Shown here: positions 13,301 to 22,759 of the stretch, piece by piece
How the letters are laid out: every line of letters begins with the position of its first letter
Position numbering within the stretch: position 1 is the first letter of the stretch
Source: Chlamydomonas sphaeroides
Lineage: Eukaryota; Chlorophyta; Chlorophyceae; Chlamydomonadales; Chlamydomonadaceae
DNA length: 59,322 nucleotides
Direction: 5' to 3'
NCBI GenBank assembly: GCA_001662425.1
Contig: BDDC01000161.1
Location: forward strand, 5,934 to 65,255
Program-made: the position numbers and the translations under genes
Notes under the pieces: generated by a model
The model's input: only the letters and a program-made list of their open reading frames with translations
Told to the model about the DNA's origin: nothing
Databases searched by the model: none

Positions 13301-14535
13301 CAGGCGCAGGAGCCGGCACACGGTATGCGGCGGCGCGCCTGCGCTGACCACTCATTACACATGATCACAATGCAAGTCCTTGATTTCAGTACTTGATGAA
13401 AGTACTTAATTTCAGTACTTGATTACAGTGCTTGATGAAAGTCAAGCTTTGTCAAGATGTTCTGCAACCCTAGGCACACGTTGTGCGGCGGCGCACCTGC
13501 GCTGACGCGGACATGCCGCTGCGGCGTGCTGGTCCCCTCGGCGCCAGTCGTCGCGCCGCCGCTGCCTCCGCCGCCGCCGCGGGCTGCGCCGCCAGGCTCC
13601 ACAGGGCGCGCCGAGGACGCGGCGGCGGTTGAGGCGGAGGGTGCGGACGGCGCACCGGAGCGGGTCCCGGCGGCAGGGGAGGACGCGGAGCTGGGCTCAG
13701 GCGCTCCCGCGCGAGGGGTTGAGGTGCCGGCGCCGGGGGCGGCCGCTGGCGCTGCGGCTGAAGGCACGGTGCCCAGCGCAGGGGCGGGTGCGCCAGGCCC
13801 TGCGCATGGGGCGGGTGGAGGGGCGGCCGCGATGGCGCGTGGTGTTCCGGAGAGGCTCATGGAGGGAGGGTGTCGGGAGGCCGGCCTGGGCATGGCAGCG
13901 GGGTGGGGTGGGGCGGAGGCAGAGCATGGCGTCCACGCGCTGCCTACCGCGCGGCAGAGGGCGGGACCCGCCTACCTGATCGCGCGAGGGCGGTGGGCAG
14001 GTGCAGGGTGAGAATGTAGGGCTCTCGGCGCCAGGGGAGCCTGGGGGAGACGAGGGGGGGAAAGCAGCCAGTGTTTGGCTGGGCGACAGCAGCAGGTCGC
14101 TGAGGCGGCATGCTCCCGCCCAGCTGCTCGCTCGCCTGTGCTGCAGCCCCGCCGCCACCTTGACCTGGCTGGGCTGCTCCTTGATGCGAGCCCGGTAGCC
14201 GCGGTGGATGATGTTGGCTAGGCCTGGCGAGCGAGGGGGCAGGGCGCAGTGCGTATGGAGACGAGCCGGGGGCGGGGTTGTGCGCTGGCGTCAGGGGTCA
14301 GGCGTCGCGAGACTGTGGCGCGGTGCTCAGGTACCGCACCTGTGCGCTGCCATTGCGCAAGCGTCTGCTCGATGGCGGCAGAGAACCTGCGAACAGGAGA
14401 CGCTAGAGAATTGTAGCGACGAGCGTTTCGCGCAGTAGCTCCACGAGCGCCGTGTAAGCGAGCATCTGACCACAACCTTTCAACGTTAGAGGCGAGCGTG
14501 TAGTCGTGGAACTCCTCGGGCGCAGGCGTGGCCAT
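1334..14535 (-). CDS. RAB3GAP1: Rab3 GTPase-activating protein catalytic subunit (RAB3GAP1-like)
   Basis: Catalytic subunit of the Rab3GAP complex, which acts on Rab GTPases in membrane traffic and autophagy. The match covers the family from end to end, from remembered human sequence: MATPAPEEFHDYTLASN at the start, WFGLDAF, CPLLLPVHDG, LRHCLLHQKLQ, VAVPLTQPPAALSEDRML, SFADFLSWYSPRD, and a C-terminus resembling the QRMY...LAGAF end. The segment before the DPGLEGERVLHEL exon (PVWRQK) aligns with the human region of the arginine finger. Exons in transcript order: 14477-14535, 14340-14386, 14165-14223, one unresolved near 13497-13880, 12419-13150, 11984-12172, 11383-11478, about 10464-11067, 9555-9641, 9271-9309, 8813-8918, ~8570-8704, 8363-8437, 8078-8147, 7606-7873, 6981-7236, 6615-6637, 5307-6343, 4807-4868, 4263-4634, 3645-3749, 3221-3285, 2854-3088, 2536-2682, 1334-2275. 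From 8147 downward all phases agree. It is about twice the human length because of low-complexity inserts. Exon 4, the 11090-11300 stretch and the ~8570 donor are uncertain. Confidence 0.88.
1790..1877. repeat. Coding tandem repeat, 15-nt unit (QQGPG)
   Basis: In the last RAB3GAP1-like exon the plus strand repeats CTGCTGCCCCGGCCC, giving a Gln-Gln-Gly-Pro-Gly / Gln-Gln-Gly run on the minus strand. The frame is kept, so this is a low-complexity insert in the C-terminal part of the protein. Confidence 0.85.
3373..3495. repeat. Intronic minisatellite, 11-nt unit
   Basis: About eleven copies of TGTCYGCRGC plus one base (CTGCAGCTGTC-type), with three sub-variants in blocks. It lies in the intron between exons 3645-3749 and 3221-3285 of the RAB3GAP1-like gene. 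Confidence 0.9.
3759..3865. repeat. TTGGCGG-type intronic repeat
   Basis: Degenerate copies of GGCGGTTGGCGGTTA/GCAGGT follow the 3645-3749 exon acceptor side. The same short unit recurs in introns of other genes of the window (26163-26232, 29934-29985, 31570-31605, 39448-39502, 42975-43020). Confidence 0.75.
3983..4200. repeat. Intronic minisatellite, two alternating 17-nt units
   Basis: Two related 17-mers, AGGCGCCGCTGACACGC and AGGCGCCGCATGCAGGC, are interspersed in an irregular order for about 215 bases in the intron between exons 4263-4634 and 3645-3749. The units differ only in their second half, which suggests higher-order amplification. Confidence 0.9.
5196..5230. repeat. Short tandem repeat CCCCTCCG
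   Basis: Four to five copies of CCCCTCCG in the intron between the 5307-6343 and 4807-4868 exons of the RAB3GAP1-like gene. Confidence 0.8.
6851..6998. repeat. Exon end plus 5' splice site, second copy in intron
   Basis: The 3' end of exon 6981-7236 with its donor (plus strand 6966-6998) is repeated at 6851-6883, 115 bases further into the intron, with one mismatch over 33 bases. Both copies keep a usable GT donor. Confidence 0.85.
7250..7345. repeat. Dispersed intronic element, copy A
   Basis: The first half (TAGAGGTTGCGATAGCAG, GTGACGAATGTTCC, GTGCAGGCAGCATCCC) is shared with 36679-36731 in the giant gene. The second half (CTCCCGCATGTTCGCGGGCC, then CACAGC) is shared with 8989-9026. All three copies sit in introns and in the same orientation relative to transcription. 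Confidence 0.7.
8272..8353. repeat. Intronic minisatellite, 11-nt GTGCCGCCCCC
   Basis: Seven near-perfect copies of GTGCCGCCCCC directly downstream (in transcription sense) of exon 8363-8437 of the RAB3GAP1-like gene; the unit resembles the exon's own donor region (GTGCCGC). Confidence 0.85.
8945..9030. repeat. Dispersed intronic element, copy B
   Basis: Shares CTCCCGCATGTTCGCGGGCC and CACTCGGC with copy A at 7305-7345. A weaker match to the first half of copy A (GGTAGAGG...GCGAGAGG) lies just before it. Confidence 0.65.
9811..10456. repeat. Minisatellite CAGCAGCCTCCC with assembly gap inside
   Basis: Roughly 300 bases of CAGCAGCCTCCC-type units (some as CAGCTGCCCCGCCAG) run into a block of N at 10119-10442 and continue for a few bases after it. 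The repeat is in the intron between exons ~10464-11067 and 9555-9641 of the RAB3GAP1-like gene. Its length is unknown. Confidence 0.9.
10119..10442. other. Assembly gap (324 N)
   Basis: Run of N within a minisatellite. The flanking exons remain in order and in the same gene, so the gap most probably only hides repeat units. Confidence 0.99.
11502..11757. repeat. Intronic minisatellite, 22-nt unit
   Basis: About eleven copies of GGAAAGGGATGGAGGGGCGG plus AG in the intron between exons 11984-12172 and 11383-11478. It is purine-only apart from one C and one T per unit, so it is strongly strand-asymmetric. Confidence 0.9.
12252..12278. repeat. CAG microsatellite in intron
   Basis: Nine consecutive CAG triplets in the intron between exons 12419-13150 and 11984-12172. 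Confidence 0.9.
13315..13507. repeat. Duplicated exon end around an AT-rich spacer
   Basis: Plus-strand 13473-13507 (GGCACACG, TTGTGCGGCGGCGC, ACCTGCGCTGAC) is repeated at 13315-13349. In the first the minus strand reads a GT donor after GCGCAG; in the second that GT has become GC. Between them lies an AT-rich block, 13361-13447, built of degenerate AGTACTTGAT(G/T) units, unlike anything else in the gene. Confidence 0.75.
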
Positions 14536-15311
14536 TGCGCCCTTGTCACAGCTCCGCGCAGCCCTACACAATGGAAATCGATTTCTGGTCTACATCTAGT
14601 TGCTGCAGCAATTGCGACCGGTGTCCAGGCCCAAGGGGGAGCGGACTCTGCAGTGACAGCTGGATGGGGCCAGAGGGTGTTGCAGCTGTGTAACTTTCCT
14701 CAGCTTCCTGCGCAGCTGCTCGCGCCTTATTGGCTGGCGTTGTCATCCCTAGTGGAGTGGCCACAGTTGGAGCGTGCGGGTTGACCAAACACACACAGCA
14801 GCCCCAAGGACAGTCCCCGAAGCCGGAAGGATAGTGCCCACCCTTACGACCCTCGCAGTGCCAAGCGACTGGGGCGCTGCTTCGTACACGAACATCTGTG
14901 CGCCGCCAGCCGAAGCACTCGGCGATTTTGGCGGCAAGCCGCCGAGAGCCTGCAGCTCACAGAGGCTTGATTGCATTCATGTGGCACTATCGCGCCGACG
15001 CACGCCGCCTTCCTGCGCCATCACCTGCTGGTTACAGTGGCCCCGCCTGAGTCATGGCCGCCTCGCCGCCAGCGCACCGAAACGACCGCCCGAAACACAA
15101 GCATCCAAGGGAGCGGCAGCAAGGCGCTGCGCTCCCAACGGCCGAACCGCGCCGCCCCCAAACCCCCGCGATCGGGGCCTCCACCCCAACCCCGCCCCCT
15201 CGATCCATCCTGCGAGGCCTCCGCCCCAACCGCCACGTGCCATACCCACCCTTAAGTGCTTCCCCGCCAGCAGCCACCCCGGCACCTCCCTGGATATTAC
15301 CCTTCCCCGCC
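14536..15311. other. Intergenic, 776 bp
   Basis: Between the ATG of the RAB3GAP1-like gene and the stop of NOT3, both minus strand. It should carry the promoter of the former and the 3' untranslated region of NOT3. I see no coding potential I can support. Confidence 0.5.
15032..15036 (-). promoter_or_regulatory. TGTAA polyadenylation signal for NOT3
   Basis: TTACA on the plus strand reads TGTAA on the minus strand, 276 bases after the NOT3 stop. TGTAA is the usual signal in volvocine algae. Confidence 0.5.
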
Positions 15312-18300
15312 TCAGAGCCCCTGGCCCGCGCCGCTCTGCGCGCCGGTGCCATGCCCCGGCCCAACCGCCGCGCCAGCGCCCAGCACGCCCACACCGCCGC
15401 CGCCGGCCGCCAGGCCCTGCACCTGTGCCGAAGAGGGGGGCAGCGGGGAGACCAGGGCGGCAGGGTCACGATGGCGGTCGCGGCCTGGAGCGAAGCAAAG
15501 GCCCCAGCCCCGGTGTGCCGCTGTCGCCTCGCTTCCATCAACCCAGGACACCACGCGCAAGGCTCGGCCAGCGCCAGCGCCTGCCCCCAGCGCACCAGCG
15601 CCACGCCCGCACCCTGTCCCCTTGGCGGCACGAACTCTGGCATCCCTCCATCGCCTCGCCTCTCCCCTCCCTTCCCGCACCTGCGCCATGGCCAGCGCCA
15701 CGGTCTGCTGCGGCGTCAGGTTGGCCACCCGCAGCTCGTCCTCCAGCGCGTCATAGCGGAACGTGAAGTTCTCCTTGCGCCGGTAGCACCAGCCGGTCTG
15801 GGGGACAGGGACGGGGAAAGGAGGAGTGGTGGTGGCGGTGCGGGAGGTGGCGAACGCAGGGAGGGGAGGCGATGGAGACGGCCGGCGGCTCGCCGACGCG
15901 CGGCAAGGTAGCCACGTGCGGCAGCAAACAGCCGCCTGCGGCAGGTACCGGCACCCCTCCGTACTGCCGTACACAGGCCGTACACACCTGCATGTCGTCG
16001 TGCACGATGTTGTAGTCAAAGTATACGTAGGCGCCTTGCTCGTACTCCTCGCTCGTCACGGACGGCTCCGTGAAGCGCTGGAACCAGGCGTTGTGGTGGC
16101 GGTGGAAGCGCCACGACTGGCGCTTCAGCTCGTGCGCGGCCAGGAACTGGCGTCAGGGACCGGGGCGGGTTGGAGGGGGGGATCGCCAGGTTGAGGTTGG
16201 GGCAAGCAGCTTGAGCAGTGAGGCGGGGTGTACACTGGAGAAAGTGGAAGTGACCCCGGGCCTCGTCAGCCTTCTTTTCGGCACCCTCCTCCAGCCTCAG
16301 CCTCAGCCCCAGCCCCAGGAGCACCTGCTGGTAGGTGTTGGGCTGGAAGTAGAAGGCGAAGAAGAGGCACTCGGGGTCCATCTTGCGGAATAGCGCCGGG
16401 TTGTCGACCACCTCGGGGGAGGCCTGGGGGAGGGCGGCGAGGCGTGCAAGCGGACCGGGGGCGGGCCAGGGTTCGTGCCATGCGGGCGCGAGCGCGGGTA
16501 TGGGGCACTGGCCGGGTGGACTGGGTGACTGGGGCGGACCAGAGCTCGAGCCATGCAGGGCCCGCCGCCCAATGCCCCAAACAAACAGCCGTCGCCAGCC
16601 GCAAGCCTTCCGGCGCGCCTGCGCGCGTGCCCCCGGGTCGCCAGCCAGCCGCCACCACGGAGCGAGCCCGCAACAACGCCCCACGACCCGGAGCCCCCTG
16701 CCTCATCGCTGCCCCGCCGCGCTCACCTTGGGGTACGAGTTGGGCACCGCCACGGGGTGCCGCGGCCTGCTGAACTTCCAGTCCGTGTCCGACAGCTGCG
16801 GCAGCACGCCGCGGCTGCGTGGGGGCCAGAGGGGAGGGCAGGGGAAAACGTGGCAAGAGCGCGAGGAGGGAGCTGCGGCAGGCGCGCGTGCTGGGGTGGG
16901 GAGGCGGCGAGGCTGGGCGGGGGCGTGTCGGAGAGCCGCAGCCGCCGGCACAGACAGGGACAGTGGGGCCGAAGGGTATGGAGGCCGGCGGCCGCCGCAG
17001 CTGTGGGGCGGGGTGAGTACGTGATTGCCGAGGGAAACATACACCAGCCGCTGGCCGCCGGCACCAGCCAGCATTCGTGCCAGGACTCGCGGAGCGCCCC
17101 TGCCGCCCGGTCCCACTGGACAAGTAGCACGGCCCGCCCCACGGGTGTGCCATCCCAACTGCCGCCACCGCTCACTTGTAGCACGCCTCCAGGACCTGCT
17201 TGGCCGCTGCCACGCTGTAGGCGGGAGGCACCGACGGCAGCTCCGCGGCGCCGCCCGAGGGCGAGGGCGAGGTGGTGGGCACGGCCGCCGCGGGCGCGGG
17301 TGCACTGGAGGCGGCCGCGGAGCCGCCCGAGGTCCCGGCGCCCCCGCCCGGCACGCCCAGGCCCACCGCCGCCATGCGGGACGCCAGCGCGTCCACCGGG
17401 CCTGCGGGCACAGCGCCCCGGCCACGTGCGTGTTCGGGGACATGGCAAAATGTTCAGCTAGGTGCGACGAGCGCCGCGATACCCCAGGGAGGGAGGGTGC
17501 ACGCGAGGAGGGCCAAGACTGGAGGCGGACGGCGCACAAGCCAGGGGGCCAGGGGGCCCTGATGGGCATGAGTGGCCTCAACGCGCCTCCTACCTGGCAC
17601 GGCGCGGTCGCCCACAGGCCGCCCCGGCGCAGCAGGGTCGAGCTGCCCGCCCGTCCCCGCCGCTGCCGCCGCCATATAGCCACCAGGCCCGGGCCCGGCG
17701 CCGACCGCCGCCTCCGCCGGCCCAGCCGCCGCCGGCGCCTCCGCCGGGCCGTCCGCTTGCCCGCTGGCCGCCGCCGCTGGCGCCGCGGGCCCTGGCGCCG
17801 CAGCCGCCGGCGCGGGCCCCCCGGCCGCCGCCAGCCAGCGAGGCACGGAGCCGTCGATGCTGCCGCCGTTTGCGGCCGCAGCTGCGGGCGCTGTCCCCGT
17901 CGGCGGCGCGGCTCGCTGCCCCGGCGCCGCCTGGCTCGGCCCGGCGGGCGCCGGCATCGAGGGCTGCCGCTGGGGCATGGGGCTCGCGGCTTCCGACGGC
18001 GGCGCCGGCAGGCCGGGCGAGGCCGCCACTGCGGAGGCCGCCACCGCCGACATGGGCTGGTTGCGGGGCGTCACGGCCGCTGCGGAGCAGAGCAGGAGGG
18101 CGGGGCAGGAGGGCGCTCGGCCGATGGGCAGAGGAGAGGAGCACAAGGAGAACCCAGGTGACCGCCGCAAACGCAAGAAAGACCCCGGGGCATTCATCAT
18201 GGGAGCCACGAACTATTTGCACATTTCCGAGCAGCAGGCCCAGGGCCCAAAGCTGAAAGCGTCATACACAGACGCAAGGAAGACCCCGGAGGAGCTCGGA

Positions 18301-21300
18301 AAAGCAGCGCAGCTGGGGCGGTGTCAGCGGGGTGCAGGCAGGGCGCGAGGAGCGCGGATCGCTCACTTGAGTCGGGGTCCCGCGCCGGCGTGGTGGGCGC
18401 CGTCTGCCGCGAGCCCGAGCCCGCCACGCTGGGTGTGGGCGCCACCAGCGGCGGCACGACCATGGGCAGCCCCGGCAGCGGCGGCACGGCGGTGGCCGGT
18501 GCGGCGGGCGCCTTGGTGGTGCTGGCGGTAGCGGCGGCGCCGGGGGCCGGCGGCTTCCGCTTTTCGTCGTCCTCGTCGTGTAGCTTGAGGTTGGTGTTGC
18601 CCTGTGTGCCGGGTGCGGAGGAAGGCAGCGTGCGGAGCGGCGGCGGTGAGCAACGCCGCGCTGGTGGGGCACGCCATGGGAACGTGCGTGGCAGCAAGCC
18701 ATGGCACACGCGGCAGCACAGCTGGACCCGGTGCGGGAGAGGGGTGGTGAGAGCGCCGTGGGTGGCCCAAGTCCCTTCGCCGGCAGCCGGCAGAGCCCAC
18801 TTCACGGTGCCCGGCCTCCCTTGGCCCGCCAGCAGGCGACGGGCGCCTTGCCCCCGTACGCCGCGGTGTGTTGGTAGCCCCAGCCAGGCAGCCAGAGCCC
18901 GTACGTCATGCCGCCTAGTACGACACAGAGCTACCCAGGCGCTCCATACCAGGCGCCGCCAGCTGCCGCACCTGCGCTATGAGCTGCGCCTTGGCCGCCG
19001 CCGCAGCTGCCCGCTCCCGCTCGCGCTCCTTCTCGCGCGCCTCCTCCGCCTCCTTCTCGCGCCCGCCTTTGCCGTGCTTGACACTGTGCAGCGGCGCCGC
19101 GGGGGCGGCGTTGTCGACCGCGTCGATCCGGTCCTGGGAGAGCAGGGCCAGGAGGGCATTGAGGTGGGTGGGCTGGCGCCAGCGCGACGCCCTGTGCTGT
19201 GCGGACGAGGGCAGGCGGCGAACTAGTCCTAGCCAGAGGCTCCGGCCAAGCCAGCCAGCGCCCCCGCCGAGCGCTACATCCGCATGGACACACCCACCCC
19301 TGCCCCGCCTCGGCTGCTGCCGCCCCACTGTCTTGCCCCGCTGCCGTACGCTGGTTGCTTTACCTGGAACAGCCCGTACATGTCCTCCACGCTGCCCATG
19401 TCCAGGCCCCCGTCCTCGCCGTCGTCGCCCGACTGTGGGACCAGAAGGCGACGAGGGCAGCGGTGACGAGCGCGGGTTCGCATGCGGACCACGCTGCCAG
19501 CAAATGCCAACGGCAGAGAAGCCACGCCCACGGCGCCCTTAACAAGCGTGACTGCCCACGCTCCACCGAAGTCGGAGTTCTGCGCACTCGGCCAGCCTGC
19601 GCCACAGCGCACATGCGCCGCACGCGGCCCGGTCCCCAACCGACTGGCTGGCCGCCCCACCAGGTACATGTCCATGTCCTCCTTCAGGTCCGACAGCTCG
19701 TCCGGCCCGATGGTCTCGTTGTCGATGCAGCGCAGCACCTGGGGGACGAAGGGGCGCAGGGGTGTTCCCATGGGATAGGCCGCCTACCATGTGCGCGCGG
19801 CGCTACCGCGCCGAGGGGCGCAGCGGGGGATGGGGAGGGGGAGAGCTGGGGGGCAAGCGGCTGGGCGCGCCGACACCAGCCCGCAACTCGAGAGACACGC
19901 TCAGCCTCGGCACGCCTGTGCGTGACAAAACCCAGCAACTCGTGTGTGGCGAAGGGCGGCCGCAGATTAGCAGGGGCCTCGGAGCGGTCGCCTGCCGCAC
20001 AACGGTCGCCGCGCGCCCGCTCGCTCCGCTGCGCCGCTGCCCTCCGTCCGCCCTCCAACGTGCCCAGCAACCCCACAGCAGGCAGGCCGCGCCTTCTCCA
20101 GCAGGCCCGCGAGTTGCCCGGCACCCCTCAGCCCCAGGCCCCGAGCCCCGCACTCGAGCGCTGCACCTCCTCCAGCCCCATAATGCCACACGGCGGCGCA
20201 TCCTGTCCTGAGCTACGCAGCCCCCGGTCCCAGGGACCCGGACCCGGACTCCCCCCGGTATCACAAGGAGCAGACCAGGTTGTCCGCGTCTGCGCTTCCC
20301 ACCGACGTTTGCGCTGCTTTGTCAATTCCCGCACAACTCGACTGCACCCACTGCCCCTTCGCACCCGGTATCACACCCGTGCCCCCTAGCGCCCCGGGCC
20401 GCCTCCCAGCGCCGCACCTTCTCCAGCCGGTCCACGTGGTCCTTGTGCCGCCCCACCGTCTCCTCCAGCGCCGTCAGCCGCGCGGGCGGCTTCTGCCGCT
20501 TCTTCACATTGGCCTGCGCGGGCGGCGAGGCAAGGCGCGACGAGGAACAGTTCGGCGCCGGGCGTTGGCGGCGTGCTGCGCACGCAGCGGGACGGGTCGC
20601 GTCGCTGGCGGGAGCAGCGGCCGGCGGGCGCACTGGCCGGCGTGGGGCGACACGACGAAGGGCGCCGAATAGCGTTCGGCCAGAGGCCCGACGCCGCCCG
20701 CGCCCCAGGGGCCCGCAGGGTTTATGCCAGGGACCTAGCGCACAAAGTGTTCCGCGACGCCGACCGCTGCGGACTCAGGACGCCAACCGCTGCCTCGCAC
20801 GGCGGGTCGAGGCCCCAGCTCGCCGGCGCCAGCCGCCCGCGGCAATGGACTGGGGCGGCCACACTGCACGCCCGCAAGGCGCCTTTGGCTGTGTTCGCGG
20901 TTGCGGCTGCGGCTGCGACGCTGCTGCCCGCCAATAGATACCGATGGGCCCGACCGCGTCGTCGGGGCACGCCGGTGGCTCGTCTGCTGCGTCCCATGCT
21001 GTGTAGGGCCAGCCTTGGGCAGCATGTACGGTCCGCTAGGATGGGCTGCTGTTGCTGCAGCGATCCGCGGTGCCGCGGCCACGCCGGTGCGGCGGACGCG
21101 CTGCCCGGTGCGCCGGCGAGGCTGGGCGGCTGGCGCGACGCAGTTGAGTTTCGATCTCTGCGCTTGCTGCGGAATTCACGCTAGGCGCGTCAGGACCCGG
21201 CCAGCGCACCTGCAGCTCCTCCATTTCCGCCTCCATGGTCTCCACCTGCACAACGAGGCGTCACGGGCGGCCACGGCGCCGGTTGCAGCCTCAAAACATG

Positions 21301-21992
21301 GTCCCACATACAGCCTGAGCTGGAATGCGCTGTACAGCTGTGTGCGGAGGGGAGCCGCACGGCCACAGGCAAATACCCAGTGGCAGCTCCGCCACCCCCG
21401 GCCGGCGCCTGCCTTCTCCGTGAGCTGGTCCACGACCGTGTTGATCCAGTCACGGGCCTCGTCCTTGGCGCGCTGCTTGGGGTCGCGGTCGGCTCCCCCT
21501 GCGGCGCTGCCCTTGGCCTTGGCCTCCTTCTCGCATGCCTTGAAGCGCTCCATGTCCCGCTCTATGGACTTGCGAGCGTCAATCAGCGGCTGCTTGTCCT
21601 TGATGTCGGCTCCAGCAATCCTGCAAGAGCCATGCCGCACAGCAGCCTCAGGGGCTGCCTGCTGGGGTGCTACCCGGCCTCGCGATCCCCAAGCGCGCAC
21701 CATCCCTTTATCTGCTCGCGCAAACGCTGGAGCTTCTTTATCTCCTTCTTCAGCTCTCCTTCGAGCTTCTCGCGTTGGTTCTGGTTCTCCTGGTCGTGCG
21801 CCTGCTTGTGCGCCGTGTACTGTGAGCATAGACCAGGCCCGGGTCAGCGCGCGCCCAGAGCCGCGCCCTCGGCGGGGCTCCCGACACTTCTATGCTCGCC
21901 TGGTTCCATATGTCGTCAAATATCTCCTGGCCCTCCTGGACCTTCTTCAGCGTGCGGTCTATTTCCGCTTTTAACTTCCGTTCTGCCGCCAT
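15312..21992 (-). CDS. NOT3: CCR4-NOT complex subunit NOT3 (CNOT3)
   Basis: Subunit of the CCR4-NOT deadenylase complex. A 16-exon model keeps frame throughout: 21900-21992, 21701-21819, 21413-21620, 21210-21245, 20418-20513, 19661-19738, 19364-19432, 18972-19133, 18367-18601, 17594-18079, 17176-17401, 16727-16814, 16325-16423, 15988-16146, 15681-15797, 15312-15422. This gives 793 residues. Residues 1-233 form the coiled-coil Not3 N-terminal domain (KLKAEIDRTLKKVQEG, LKKEIKKLQRLREQIK, IKDKQPLIDARKSIERDMER). Residues ~255-287 are a charged helix. Residues ~290-600 are Ala/Pro-rich linker. Residues ~600-757 are the NOT box (ECLFFAFYFQPNTYQQ, WRFHRHHNAWFQRF, YEQGAYVYFDYNIVHDDMQ, FTFRYDALEDEL), which binds NOT1 and NOT2. 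A 36-residue Gly/Ala tail follows. Introns 1 and 3 use GC donors. Confidence 0.95.
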
Positions 21993-22759
21993 TTTTGCTC
22001 AGCTAAGTACGTTCCAGCTCAGGATGCAGCAGAGGTTAAGTCATGAGCGCCGTGGGCGGCAATGTTAGCAGCAACAATGTGCAAGACGTCAGCAAGCAGA
22101 GCAGGCAAGGTGTTCATCAACAATGTATGCGGCTCGGTGAAGGTATGCGCGCAACGGGTTCCAGCACTCTGCGTGCCTGCGTCGGCACATACACAGGGCG
22201 CGAACCCGCTCGGCCCCCGTCCCCTTGCGATTTCGCCCGACCCCAGTGAGCGTCAGCATCCAAAATCATGCAAGCCAACCTGCTACTCCGGTGCGCTGAT
22301 TGGCATCGGTCTTTGTAATTGCACCTGGCGCCGAGCCAAGTGGTACATGGCTACCTGCGCCGACCGACATCGGCCGCCAAGCGGGGCTGCGCCAGGCGCG
22401 ACGCTGGAGACTGGTGCAACCCGTGCAACGCGACAACCACACAAGCAAAGTTGACAGCCTCGGCCACATGCGGGCGTTGTTGACGCCGAGGGGGTTACGG
22501 AAGGCGCCGTTGTCCGAGGTGAACTCCCTTGACAGGTGCTGCACCCCCGGCCATATGGCCGGGTCGTCGCCGCCCCGGCAGCCCACACCACCTTCCCCAG
22601 CCACCCGAGTGCTGCCGCGCTGCCATCAGCGCCCCGCAACCGCAAACGCGTCCGCAAACGCCTCGCCACCCACCTCCCTCCAGCCTCACCAGCTTCGTGA
22701 CCCACACCTCCCGCGACCCAGCGCACCCCACCACCGACTCGCACAGCGACGCACAGCCC
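21993..22759. other. Divergent intergenic region, 767 bp
   Basis: Separates the start codons of NOT3 (minus) and the LRR gene (plus), so it should contain both promoters. No clear TATA box or other element was recognised, and no credible ORF. Confidence 0.5.

Noticed and set aside
12365..13396. Plus-strand ORF of 343 codons
   Set aside because: Antisense to the exon that carries WFGLDAFLTLHP of the RAB3GAP1-like protein; it has no recognisable content.
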